A DNA stretch of 64,000 bases, taken from NCBI GenBank assembly GCA_003140215.1, contig PLJL01000004.1, positions 1,147,762 through 1,211,761 of the forward strand. The letters are read 5' to 3'. This document shows positions 34,882 through 42,563 of the stretch, piece after piece. The notes beneath the pieces are model-generated. The model saw only the letters and a list, made by a program, of their open reading frames with translations. It ran no database searches and was not told the origin of the DNA. Position 1 is the first letter of the stretch. Every line of letters starts with the position of its first letter. Origin of the DNA: Vulcanimicrobiota bacterium (GTDB taxonomy: Bacteria; Vulcanimicrobiota; Vulcanimicrobiia; Vulcanimicrobiales; Vulcanimicrobiaceae). The position numbers were made by a program, and so were the translations under genes.

Positions 34882-35619
34882 ATGGCAACCCAAACCGTTC
34901 CCGTCTTCGCGGTCCAGCGCGCCGCCGACCGCGCGTTCTTCGATTTCGGCTGGCTGCGGACGCATCACTCGTTCAGCTTCGGCGACTACGTCGATCCCGC
35001 GAACACGAACTGGGGCGCCCTGCGCGTCTTCAACGACGACACGGTGCTGGCCGGACAGGGGTTCCCCACCCATCCGCACCGCGACATGGAGATCGTCACC
35101 TACGTGCTGCACGGCGAGCTCGAGCACCGCGACTCGCTGGGCCACCACGGCGTCGTTGCGCCGGGCGGGGTTCAGTACGTGAGCGCCGGCAGCGGCGTGC
35201 GGCATAGCGAGTTCAACCACTCGACCGAGCGTGACGTCCACTTCGTGCAGATGTGGGTGCTGCCGCGCAATCCCGGCGGCGTCCCCGGATACGGTCAGCG
35301 CTCGTTCGAGGCCGCCGAACGGCACAACCGCTGGCTGGTCGTCGCCGGCGGCGAGCCCGCCGTCGAAGCGCCCGTGGCGCTCAACGCCGACGCGACGCTG
35401 CGCGTCGCGCGGCTCGAAGGCGGGCGGGTGACCCACGCGTTCGCAAGCTCGCGCTACGGTTTCTTGTTCGTCGCCGGCGGCGAGGTGACCGCGAACGGCA
35501 CGCCGCTCGGGGCGGGCGACGCGGTGCGAATGCAGGGCGGGCGCGAGCTGGAGGTCGCGGGCAGCGGCGAGCTGATCCTGTGGGACGTTCCGCCGGCGGC
35601 CGAGGCGGGCGGAGCATGA
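34882..35619 (+). CDS. Pirin family protein
   Basis: The 245-residue bicupin has the typical N-terminal metal site: HPHRDMEIVTYVLHGELEH supplies His residues and a Glu, with a further His in SGVRHSEFN. The C-terminal cupin lacks an obvious metal set, as is usual. Pirins act as quercetinase-like dioxygenases or redox-sensitive regulators. ATG at 34882 is preceded by GGGAG. It is the first gene of a four-gene overlapping run with the UBP zinc finger, ClpN-like protein and peroxiredoxin (ATGA, TGATG and ATGA junctions). Confidence 0.93.
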   Translation: MATQTVPVFAVQRAADRAFFDFGWLRTHHSFSFGDYVDPANTNWGALRVFNDDTVLAGQGFPTHPHRDMEIVTYVLHGELEHRDSLGHHGVVAPGGVQYVSAGSGVRHSEFNHSTERDVHFVQMWVLPRNPGGVPGYGQRSFEAAERHNRWLVVAGGEPAVEAPVALNADATLRVARLEGGRVTHAFASSRYGFLFVAGGEVTANGTPLGAGDAVRMQGGRELEVAGSGELILWDVPPAAEAGGA

Positions 35620-35882
35620 CGCCCGGCGCGTGCGAGCATGCGGCGACGATGAAGAACCCCGCGCCACGGACGCCCGACGGTTGCGAGGAGTGCCTCGCGC
35701 TCGGTGACGAGTGGGTGCACCTGCGGCTGTGCGAGGAGTGCGGGCACGTCGGCTGCTGCGACGACTCGAAGAACAAGCACGCGACGAAGCACTTCCGCGC
35801 GACGCGGCACCCCGTGATCCGGTCGTTCCAGCCCGGCGAGCGATGGAAGTTCTGTTTCGTCGACCAGGCCATGTGGGAGTGA
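35616..35882 (+). CDS. Stand-alone UBP-type zinc finger protein
   Basis: The 88-residue protein is almost entirely one UBP-type zinc finger: CEECL (23-26), LCEECGHVGCCDD (39-48) and then KHATKHFRATRHPVI with His ligands near 55, 59 and 65. This pattern occurs in eukaryotic deubiquitinases and HDAC6, where it binds the free C-terminal Gly-Gly of ubiquitin. Bacterial stand-alone copies are known but their ligand is not. The ATG overlaps the pirin stop as ATGA. Confidence 0.9.
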   Translation: MTPGACEHAATMKNPAPRTPDGCEECLALGDEWVHLRLCEECGHVGCCDDSKNKHATKHFRATRHPVIRSFQPGERWKFCFVDQAMWE

Positions 35883-36490
35883 TGTGGGAGCCGTTCAGCG
35901 AAGCTGCGCGTCACGTGATCGTGCGGGCGCAGGAGATCGCGCAGATGTTCGGCTCCTCGAACATCGGCACCGAGCACATCACGTTCGCGCTCGGCGAACT
36001 CGACGATGCGGTCGGCGAAGCCTTGGCGCAAACGGTCGACCGTGATGCGATCCGCGAGCGCCTCGGAGTGGTGAGCGCAAACCCCGTCAGCGAGATGGTT
36101 TTCACGTCGGGCGCCAAGCACTCGATCGAGCGCGCCTTCGAAAACGCCCGCCGGCTCAACCACAACTTCATCGGCACGGCGCACATCGCGCTGGGGATCC
36201 TCGACAGCGGCGACGCGCCGCCGATGCTCGAAGGGAGCGACCCCGCCGCGTTACGGGCCACGCTCGAAGGCGCAGCCGAGGACGAACGAGCGGTCACGGA
36301 GCCGGCGGCGTGGCGCCAAACCGAGGGCGAGGACGACCCGCATCGCGCCGCTCGCGCGGTGCTCATCTCGCTGGGAGCGTTCCCGGACCTGCGCGTCCCA
36401 GGTACCCGGGCGAGCGTAACGATCCAGCCCCCGGGCGGACCGGAGCACCGTTGGTCCTGGACGTGCATCGACGAGTCCAAACCGCGATGA
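35882..36490 (+). CDS. Clp N-terminal-domain protein without ATPase
   Basis: The 202-residue protein begins with a double ClpN repeat: FSEAARHVIVRAQEIAQMFGSSNIGTEHI, then FTSGAKHSIERAFENARRLNHNFIGTAHI. That is the substrate- or adaptor-binding domain of ClpC/ClpA. No AAA+ domain follows. Instead there is an acidic linker and a short C-terminal beta-rich segment of about 60 residues. Such stand-alone ClpN proteins (ClpS2- or ClpC-adaptor-like) may redirect protease or chaperone targets. The ATG shares one base with the previous stop. Confidence 0.88.
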   Translation: MWEPFSEAARHVIVRAQEIAQMFGSSNIGTEHITFALGELDDAVGEALAQTVDRDAIRERLGVVSANPVSEMVFTSGAKHSIERAFENARRLNHNFIGTAHIALGILDSGDAPPMLEGSDPAALRATLEGAAEDERAVTEPAAWRQTEGEDDPHRAARAVLISLGAFPDLRVPGTRASVTIQPPGGPEHRWSWTCIDESKPR

Positions 36491-37059
36491 ACGAACGCAG
36501 CTTGAGCACGCTGCCCGACGGGCTGCCGGTGCCCGTCGACGACGGCGCCGCCGCGCACTTGCCCGGAATGCGCCTGCCGCACATCGCGTTGGCAGCCACC
36601 GACGGCGGCGCCGTCGATCTCGCGGCGCTGTCGGGAACCGTCGTCGTGTTCGCGTACCCGCGCACCGGGCGGATCGGCGAACCGAGCCTGGTCGACGACT
36701 GGGATCAGATCCCCGGCGCGCGCGGCTGCACACCGCACACCTGCGGCTTTCGCGATCTGCACGCCGAGTTCGGCGCTCTGGGCGCGCGGGTGTTCGGGCT
36801 GTCGACGCAAGACACCGAGTATCAGCGCGAGATGGTCGAACGGCTGCACGTCCCGTTCGCGGTGCTCAGCGACGCCGAGCTCGCGCTGACGCACGCGCTG
36901 CACCTGCCCACGATGGACGTCGCCGGGCAGACGCTGCTCAAGCGCATCGCCTGGATCGCGCGCGACGGCGCGATCGTGCGCGTGTTCTACCCGGTGTTTC
37001 CGCCCGACAAAAATGCCGGCGAGGTGCTGGCGGCGCTGTGCACCCTCGGCGGCTCCTAA
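36487..37059 (+). CDS. Peroxiredoxin, BCP/AhpC-TSA-like
   Basis: The 190-residue thioredoxin-fold protein has TVVVFAYPRTG followed by GCTPHTCGFRD. Cys81 aligns with the peroxidatic Cys and Cys86 with the resolving Cys of BCP/PrxQ. An insertion of about 15 residues separates the first strand from the Cys motif. FGLSTQDTEYQREMVERLHVPFAVLSD is the standard following block. It reduces peroxides. The ATG overlaps the ClpN stop as ATGA. Its TAA and the TAG of the convergent gene overlap. Confidence 0.88.
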   Translation: MNERSLSTLPDGLPVPVDDGAAAHLPGMRLPHIALAATDGGAVDLAALSGTVVVFAYPRTGRIGEPSLVDDWDQIPGARGCTPHTCGFRDLHAEFGALGARVFGLSTQDTEYQREMVERLHVPFAVLSDAELALTHALHLPTMDVAGQTLLKRIAWIARDGAIVRVFYPVFPPDKNAGEVLAALCTLGGS

Positions 37060-37520
37060 CCGCCCAGCCGCGAGCAGGCGTCGACGAACTGCTGGCGCGC
37101 GGTCTGGTTTTGGACCGCGACGAGGTAGTCGCCGGATCGCAAGCTGTTCAGCGGCAACGCGACGACCGTCTCCGAGACGCGGCCGGTGAACGGGTTGAGC
37201 AACAGCGAGCGCGACGCGCCGGCGAAGTGCGGGTCGTGACAGTCGGTCCCGGAGTGCAGCGTGACGCGCGTCCCCGCGGTCGCCGGGTTCGCCAGCTGGA
37301 CGCGGATGCGGCTGCGCGTGCTCCCGATGCGCTGCAGCGTCACGGTGCCGAGGTTCGTCCCGGAGCCGCGCCCCAGCAGCGCGTAGGTCACCGCCTGCGC
37401 CTTGAGCGTCGCATCGTGCGCGGCTTTGACCGCACTGGGCGAATCGGCGAACGCGGCGCCGGCGCCGAGGGCGAAGGCGGCGACGGCCGCGGCGGTGAGG
37501 ACGAGCTGACGGCGCATCAT
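37056..37520 (-). CDS. Secreted protein of unknown function
   Basis: The 154-residue protein has a clear signal peptide (RRQLVLTAAAVAAFALGAGAAFA). The mature part has a short helix rich in Ala/Lys and then alternating hydrophobic strands (GTVTLQRIGSTRSRIRVQL, TRVTLHSGTDCHD, SETVVALPLNSL) suggesting a beta-sandwich, with two Cys near the ends. The sequence resembles small secreted beta-sandwich proteins, but I do not recognise a family. AAGGAG lies just before the double ATG. It follows 31 bases after the AidB-like gene's stop. Confidence 0.75.
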   Translation of the reverse strand: MMRRQLVLTAAAVAAFALGAGAAFADSPSAVKAAHDATLKAQAVTYALLGRGSGTNLGTVTLQRIGSTRSRIRVQLANPATAGTRVTLHSGTDCHDPHFAGASRSLLLNPFTGRVSETVVALPLNSLRSGDYLVAVQNQTARQQFVDACSRLGG

Positions 37521-37551
37521 GGCTCCTTGTACCCGCGGTTCGCGTCCGCGC

Positions 37552-39204
37552 TCAGCCCGGCCAGGCGCGGTCGACGATGGCTCGCGCGTCGGCGCCCGCG
37601 GGCAGGGTGCCGAACGCGATCCCGCCCTCGCCGCCCAGCCGCGCCGCGCAGAACGCGTCCGCGACCGCGCCCGGTGCGTGGCGCACCAGCAGCGACGCCT
37701 GCAGCGCCAGCGCCATCCGCTCGACGATCCGGCGCGCCCCGGCCTGTAACGTGGCCGGATCGGCGGCGAGCTCTTCGCGCAGCGCCGCCGCCGCGCGGTC
37801 GAGCCGCAGGTCGGCGCCGCGCGCGCAATCGAGCTCGTCAAGATAGGCGTTGCGCGACGCCGGCGCTTTGGCCAACGCGCGCAACAGGTCGAGCGCGTTG
37901 ACGTTGCCGGAGCCTTCCCAGATCGAGTTGAGCGGCGCTTCGCGGTACAGGCGCGGCAGGATGCTCTCCTCGACGTAGCCGTTGCCGCCCAGACATTCGA
38001 GCGCTTCGGCCACCTGGGCCGGCGCGCGCTTGCACACCCAGTACTTGCCCAACGCGATCCCGACGCGCGCGAAGGCGGCCTCGCGCGGATCGCCGGCGGC
38101 GCGGTCGACGGCGCGCGCCAGCCGCAGCAACAGCGCCGTCGCCGCCTCCGACTCCAGCGCAAGATCCGCCAGAACGTTGCGCATGAGCGGCTGGTCGACC
38201 AGCAACGCACCGAACGCGCGGCGGTGACGCGCGTGGTGCGCGGCTTGCGCGAGCGCTTGGCGCATCAACGCGGCGCTGCCGGCGACGCAGTCCAAACGCG
38301 TGTGATTGACCATCTCGATGATCGTCGCGACCCCGCGGCCTTCGTCGCCGATGCGCAGCGCCAGGGCGTTGTCGAGCTCGATCTCGCTCGACGCGTTGGA
38401 GCGGTTACCGAGCTTGTCCTTGAGGCGCTGGATGCGAAAGGCGTTGCGCGTGCCGTCGGGCAGAATGCGCGGGAGGAAGAAGCACGACAATCCGCCCGCC
38501 GCCTGCGCCAGGACGAGGAACGCGTCGGACATCGGGGCCGAGCAGAACCACTTGTGCCCGGTCAAGGCGTAGGTGTCGCCGTCGAACGGCTCGGCGCGCG
38601 TGGTGTTGGCGCGCACGTCGGAGCCGCCGTGCTTCTCGGTCATGGCCATTCCGCACAGCGCGCCGCGCTTCTCGCGCAACGGCCGCAAGCCGGGCTCGTA
38701 CGTCGTCGACGTCAGCACCGGCTCGAACAGCGCCGCCAGATCGGCCCGGCCGCGCAACACCGGCACCGCCGCGTAGGTCATCGAGATCGGGCAGCCGTGC
38801 CCGGACTCGACCTGCGACCACACGTAGAAGCGCGCGGCGCGAGCCACGTGCGCGCCTTCGCGCGGGTCGCGCCACGGTGCGCCGTGCAGCCCCTGCGACA
38901 CCGCGGTTTCCATGAGCCGGTGCCAACTCGGGTGAAACGCGATCTCGTCGATGCGGTTGCCGAAGCGGTCGTGCGTGCGCAGCTCGGGCGGAAAACGATT
39001 CGCCTCGAAGCCCCATTCGATCGCCTGTTCGGAACCGGCCAGCGTGCCCAGCTCGTGCAGCGCGTCCTGGGACCAGGCGGCGCCGTCACGGCGCACGCCT
39101 TCGAGCAATGCGGCGTCCCGTGCGGCAACGTCGTACGCGACCAGCAGCGGCGGCTGATTGGTCACGTCGTGCGTGGCGCGGATCGGGCGGTCGATCGTGT
39201 CCAT
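37552..39204 (-). CDS. AidB-like acyl-CoA dehydrogenase family protein
   Basis: The 550-residue protein is longer than ordinary acyl-CoA dehydrogenases, as AidB is. It has TNQPPLL near the N-terminus, GMAMTEKHGGSDVRANTT (FAD/substrate loop), ALTGHKWFCSAPMSD, RLKDKLGNRSNASSEIE and LECLGGNGYVEES. The end (PLNSIWEGSGNVNALDLLRAL) leads into the extra C-terminal helical domain that binds DNA in E. coli AidB. Known role: part of the adaptive response to alkylation. The DNA glycosylase at 33881 fits this theme. ATG at 39204 chosen; a GTG at 39216 is possible. Confidence 0.92.
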   Translation of the reverse strand: MDTIDRPIRATHDVTNQPPLLVAYDVAARDAALLEGVRRDGAAWSQDALHELGTLAGSEQAIEWGFEANRFPPELRTHDRFGNRIDEIAFHPSWHRLMETAVSQGLHGAPWRDPREGAHVARAARFYVWSQVESGHGCPISMTYAAVPVLRGRADLAALFEPVLTSTTYEPGLRPLREKRGALCGMAMTEKHGGSDVRANTTRAEPFDGDTYALTGHKWFCSAPMSDAFLVLAQAAGGLSCFFLPRILPDGTRNAFRIQRLKDKLGNRSNASSEIELDNALALRIGDEGRGVATIIEMVNHTRLDCVAGSAALMRQALAQAAHHARHRRAFGALLVDQPLMRNVLADLALESEAATALLLRLARAVDRAAGDPREAAFARVGIALGKYWVCKRAPAQVAEALECLGGNGYVEESILPRLYREAPLNSIWEGSGNVNALDLLRALAKAPASRNAYLDELDCARGADLRLDRAAAALREELAADPATLQAGARRIVERMALALQASLLVRHAPGAVADAFCAARLGGEGGIAFGTLPAGADARAIVDRAWPG

Positions 39205-39294
39205 GGCCGCAGGCACCCTTCGCCCCGCCGCAGCCCGGGACCGTCAGCGCGAGGCGACCAGGATTCGGGCGCGTCGAGGGACGATGATCCAGGC

Positions 39295-39861
39295 ATGACA
39301 AGCTCTCTCCGTTTCGCCGGAGCGGTCGCGCTTTGCGCCGCACTGCTACTGACCGCCTGCGCGAAGAAGACCGATCAGACGACGACGACGTCGACCGACT
39401 CGACGCTGACGGCGACGGGCGCGCCGGCCTCGGGCGCCGGGGCGACGGCCGCGCCGGGTGCCGCGGCGACCGCTGCGCCGGGTGCCGCGGCGACCGCTGC
39501 GCCCGCCGCGACGACGGGGGTCAAGGTCGACATGAAGTCGTCGACCGGCGGGGCCGGCGGTTACATCGATCTGCCGGTGTACCCGGGAGCGAGCGAGAGC
39601 AAGGACCAGGCGATGTCGATGTCCGCCAACGGCGGCTCGTTCACGGTCAAGGTCTACACGACCGGCGACGATGCCAAGAAAGTCGCCGATTGGTACAAGT
39701 CGCACCTCCCGGCGGCGTGGAAGGGCGGCGTGATCACCGCCGGCGACAAGACCGTCGGCACGTTCGGCAACGACGTCAGCGACGGCAACCAGTCGGTCGT
39801 CGTGGCGAATCAAGACGAACACACCACGCGCATCCAGCTCGCAACCAAGCACGGAAAGTAG
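39295..39861 (+). CDS. Lipoprotein with Ala/Pro-rich linker and beta domain
   Basis: The 188-residue protein has a signal peptide ending in the lipobox LLTAC (Cys22). A Thr/Ala/Pro-rich linker (residues about 26-78) contains two copies of an eight-residue repeat APGAAATA, encoded by exact 24-base repeats. The C-terminal 100 residues form a compact domain with VKVYTTGDDAKKVADWYKSHLPAAWK. That helix pattern is seen in small envelope lipoproteins whose ligand is unknown. Likely tethered to a membrane with the domain at a distance. Divergent from the AidB-like gene across 90 bases. Confidence 0.8.
   Translation: MTSSLRFAGAVALCAALLLTACAKKTDQTTTTSTDSTLTATGAPASGAGATAAPGAAATAAPGAAATAAPAATTGVKVDMKSSTGGAGGYIDLPVYPGASESKDQAMSMSANGGSFTVKVYTTGDDAKKVADWYKSHLPAAWKGGVITAGDKTVGTFGNDVSDGNQSVVVANQDEHTTRIQLATKHGK
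39451..39498 (+). repeat. Two exact 24-base repeats in the lipoprotein linker
   Basis: Positions 39451-39474 and 39475-39498 are identical and encode APGAAATA twice. A degenerate further unit lies on either side. The copy number could vary between strains by slippage. Confidence 0.8.
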
Positions 39862-39867
39862 CGCTCC

Positions 39868-40701
39868 TCAGCCGCCTTGGACGACGACGCGGTTCGCGGC
39901 CGCGCGCCACACCAGCCACGAGAGCAGCCCGAACACGACGCACCAAGCGGTTTGGAGCGCCAACGCCGCGACGTAGCGCGAGGGCGGAATGTTCCCCAGG
40001 TAGATCAGCAACGGCGTCGAGTAGATCGCCGCGAACGGCAGCGCCAGGACGAACTTCTGGAGCAGGCCCGGGAAGAAGATGAGCGGCACGATCTGCCCGC
40101 CCAGCAAGTCGCTCGCCCAGCGCACCATGAGCTGGATCGCGAACGTCTCGAGCGTCCAGAACGCGACGCAGTTCATCAAGAAGTTCAGCAAGAAGTTCAC
40201 CAGGTATCCGAGCAGGAAGCTCAGCGCGAACGCGGCCAGCACCGCCGGCGACGGCACGTCGATGTGCACCAAGAACAGTGCCAGCGCCAGCGTGGGCAGG
40301 ATCAGCAGCGCGTGCAAGAGCGTCATCCCGACCCCGTCGCTGAAGAAGTACAACGGCAGGCTGATCGGCTTCATCAGGTCGGTCGCGATCGTGCCTTCAC
40401 GGATCTTGTCGCGGATCTGGCGCGTCCCGTCGATCTCCAGCACCAGCGACATCAACAGCGCGACGGTGGTGTAGGTGAGCACCGCGTGCAGCGGGACGCC
40501 GGCCGGCGCCGTGTTCTGCGCGTAGAGGGCGGTCCAGACCGCCTTCATCAGATAGAGCCGCACCAGCAGCGACCCCACGTTGGTGAAGACCTCCATGCGG
40601 TAGGTGGCTTCGCGCGAGAACGCCTTGGCGGCGAAGGCGATGTACGGGGCGGCGAGGTCGCCCAGGGAACGCGGCGGCGGCGCCAATCGTATGAGAGACA
40701 T
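39868..40701 (-). CDS. ABC-2 type exporter permease (DUF990 family), subunit 1
   Basis: The 277-residue protein has six hydrophobic helices. The EIDGTRQIRDKIREGTIATDLMKPISLPLYF segment follows helix two and is the family signature region, equivalent to that in the permease at 33105. The two permeases and the ATPase at 41258 normally form one contiguous operon. The start ATG at 40701 belongs to a CATATG shared with the divergent gene. Convergent with the lipoprotein gene across six bases. Confidence 0.87.
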   Translation of the reverse strand: MSLIRLAPPPRSLGDLAAPYIAFAAKAFSREATYRMEVFTNVGSLLVRLYLMKAVWTALYAQNTAPAGVPLHAVLTYTTVALLMSLVLEIDGTRQIRDKIREGTIATDLMKPISLPLYFFSDGVGMTLLHALLILPTLALALFLVHIDVPSPAVLAAFALSFLLGYLVNFLLNFLMNCVAFWTLETFAIQLMVRWASDLLGGQIVPLIFFPGLLQKFVLALPFAAIYSTPLLIYLGNIPPSRYVAALALQTAWCVVFGLLSWLVWRAAANRVVVQGG

Positions 40702-41274
40702 ATGCTAGCAGCTGCCGTGCTCATCGCGCTCGCCGGCGCGACCTTTCAGCCCGTGACCGCGGCGACGACCGCGCAGCCCGCGCAGGTCTTCGTCCGAGAC
40801 TCCTCGGCGCAGGCGGACACCGGAGAGAATCCGCATGACTGGGGTCTGCGCCCGCCCGTCGAGAACGACTCGGACGCCGCCCAGCTCTTCAACGCCCGGG
40901 GCGAGTCGATCCACGCCGGGCTGGGCGTGTGGCGGACCGCATCCGGCACGGCTTCGTTCACGCCGGGAGCGCAGACGACGCGGGTGCGGACCACGTTCGT
41001 GGGGCTGCTCCCGAACTGCCGCTACAGCCTGTTCGTGCGCCAGCTTGCCGGCCGGGCGGGGGCGGTATTCCTTCCGCTCGACCTCGTCGGCGCGGCGAAC
41101 AGCTTCAACGCCGACAGCGCCGGCAAGGGCGACTTCAGCGTCGACTCGCCGCTGCAGTTGCCGACCGGGTCGCAGCTGGTCCTGGTCTATCACAGCGACG
41201 GCGCGGATCATCAGTCCTCGATCGGCGTCCTCGGAACGAACGCGCATCCGCAGCTGATCACGCGGGTGCCGTAA
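40702..41274 (+). CDS. Secreted protein of unknown function
   Basis: The 190-residue protein has a signal peptide (residues 1-20, FQPVTA). The mature part is beta-rich, with GLGVWRTASGTASFTPGAQ, LLPNCRYSLFVRQL and LVLVYHSDGADHQSSIGVLG, and has a single Cys. I do not recognise the family. Its ATG sits in the same CATATG as the divergent permease start, so no separate leader exists between them. Its 3' end overlaps the ABC ATPase gene by 17 bases. It separates two genes of the ABC exporter and reads against them. Confidence 0.75.
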   Translation: MLAAAVLIALAGATFQPVTAATTAQPAQVFVRDSSAQADTGENPHDWGLRPPVENDSDAAQLFNARGESIHAGLGVWRTASGTASFTPGAQTTRVRTTFVGLLPNCRYSLFVRQLAGRAGAVFLPLDLVGAANSFNADSAGKGDFSVDSPLQLPTGSQLVLVYHSDGADHQSSIGVLGTNAHPQLITRVP

Positions 41275-42265
41275 GCGGCGCGTCGCTGTAGCCCTCGAGG
41301 TAGATGCGCCGGATGATCGATTCGAGCTCCGGCTCCTCGATCGAAAGGTCGCGCACGCGGTAGCGGTCGGCGACGCGCCGAATCAGCACCTCGGCCGAGA
41401 CGCTGCGCCGGTCGAAGCGCAAGCGCACGACGTCGCCCTCGCGTGACTCGACGTCGGCGCCCTCGACGGCGACCTCAGGCGTCGGCTCGGCGAAGGTGAC
41501 CACCAGCGTGCGATGCGTGCCGTAGCGGTCGCGTAAGGCCTCGATCTCGCCGTCGTAGACCAGCGCCCCGTGGTCGATGAGCACGATGCGCCGGCACAGT
41601 CGTTCGACGTCGGCGAGGTCGTGCGTCGTGAGGATGAAGGTGGTCCCGCGCTCGCGGTTGACGCGCGCGACGAACTCGCGAATCGCCTCCTTGGCCACCA
41701 AATCCAACCCGATCGTCGGCTCGTCGAGAAACACGATCGCCGGATCGTGCAGCATCGCAGCTGCGAAATCGCCGCGCATCCGCTGACCCAGCGAGAGCTG
41801 CCGCACCGGCGTGCGCAAGAACGGCCCCATGTCCAGCGTCTGCGTGAAGTGATCGAGGTTGGCGCGGTAGCGCTCAGCCGGAATGCCGTAGATCGCGCGC
41901 AGCAGCTCGAACGATTCGACCAGGGGCAAGTCCCAATACAGTTGCGAGCGCTGTCCGAACACGACGCCGATGTTGCGCGCGTTGCGGCGGCGCTGCGCGT
42001 AGGGAACCAGGCCGGCGATGCGCACGCTGCCCGAGGTCGGAACCAAGATCCCCGTCAGCATCTTGATCGTGGTCGACTTGCCGGCACCGTTGGGGCCGAT
42101 GTAGCCCACCAGCTCGCCCTCGTCGAGCGCCATCGTGATGCCCTCGACGGCGACCTTGTCCTCGTATTGGCGCGAGAACAGGGTGCGCAGCGTTCCGGCT
42201 ACGCCGGGGCGGCGCACGACCGACCGGAACACCTTGCGCAGATCGCGCGTCTCGATGATCGGCAT
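41258..42265 (-). CDS. ABC exporter ATP-binding protein
   Basis: The 335-residue protein has Walker A GPNGAGKST, a Q-loop GQRSQLYWDLP, the signature LSLGQRMRGD, Walker B AIVFLDEP and the H-loop TTHD. A C-terminal extension of about 90 residues follows the ATPase core, as in ATPases paired with DUF990 permeases. It energises export by the permeases at 39868 and 33105. ATG at 42265 chosen, with GAGAAGG upstream; longer readings give an atypical Arg/Pro-rich leader. Divergent from the gene at 42330. Confidence 0.92.
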   Translation of the reverse strand: MPIIETRDLRKVFRSVVRRPGVAGTLRTLFSRQYEDKVAVEGITMALDEGELVGYIGPNGAGKSTTIKMLTGILVPTSGSVRIAGLVPYAQRRRNARNIGVVFGQRSQLYWDLPLVESFELLRAIYGIPAERYRANLDHFTQTLDMGPFLRTPVRQLSLGQRMRGDFAAAMLHDPAIVFLDEPTIGLDLVAKEAIREFVARVNRERGTTFILTTHDLADVERLCRRIVLIDHGALVYDGEIEALRDRYGTHRTLVVTFAEPTPEVAVEGADVESREGDVVRLRFDRRSVSAEVLIRRVADRYRVRDLSIEEPELESIIRRIYLEGYSDAPLTAPA

Positions 42266-42329
42266 CCAGCGGGCCACCTTCTCGTCACCACGCGGCGGCC
42301 GCCTGCTGTGGTACGGTGTGAGCAGCACC

Positions 42330-42542
42330 ATGACGAAGCGCAAGAAGAGCCCCAAAGCTCCGCCGAAAAAGCAGCCCGCTGCGCCGCTGTTGGGCCGCCT
42401 GGGCGCGGAGCAGTGGATCGCGGTGCGCCAGAAGAGCGGCGCCGGGCCGATGGAGCCCAAGCCGCGGCGCGGCACGCGCACCGAGCGCGAGCGTGAGGCG
42501 ATCGAGCGTGAGGGCGGCGCAGCGGAGGGGAAGGACCTCTAG
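42330..42542 (+). CDS. Small basic hypothetical protein
   Basis: The 70-residue hydrophilic protein starts with a Lys/Pro-rich stretch (TKRKKSPKAPPKKQPAAP). It continues LLGRLGAEQWIAVRQKSGAG and ends in a charged Arg/Glu helix. No family is recognised. The composition fits a nucleic-acid or ribosome-associated protein, but it could be a spurious frame. It lies 21 bases before the regulator gene. Confidence 0.5.
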   Translation: MTKRKKSPKAPPKKQPAAPLLGRLGAEQWIAVRQKSGAGPMEPKPRRGTRTEREREAIEREGGAAEGKDL

Positions 42543-42563
42543 CTCGTAGCGAACGGCCGTCGG

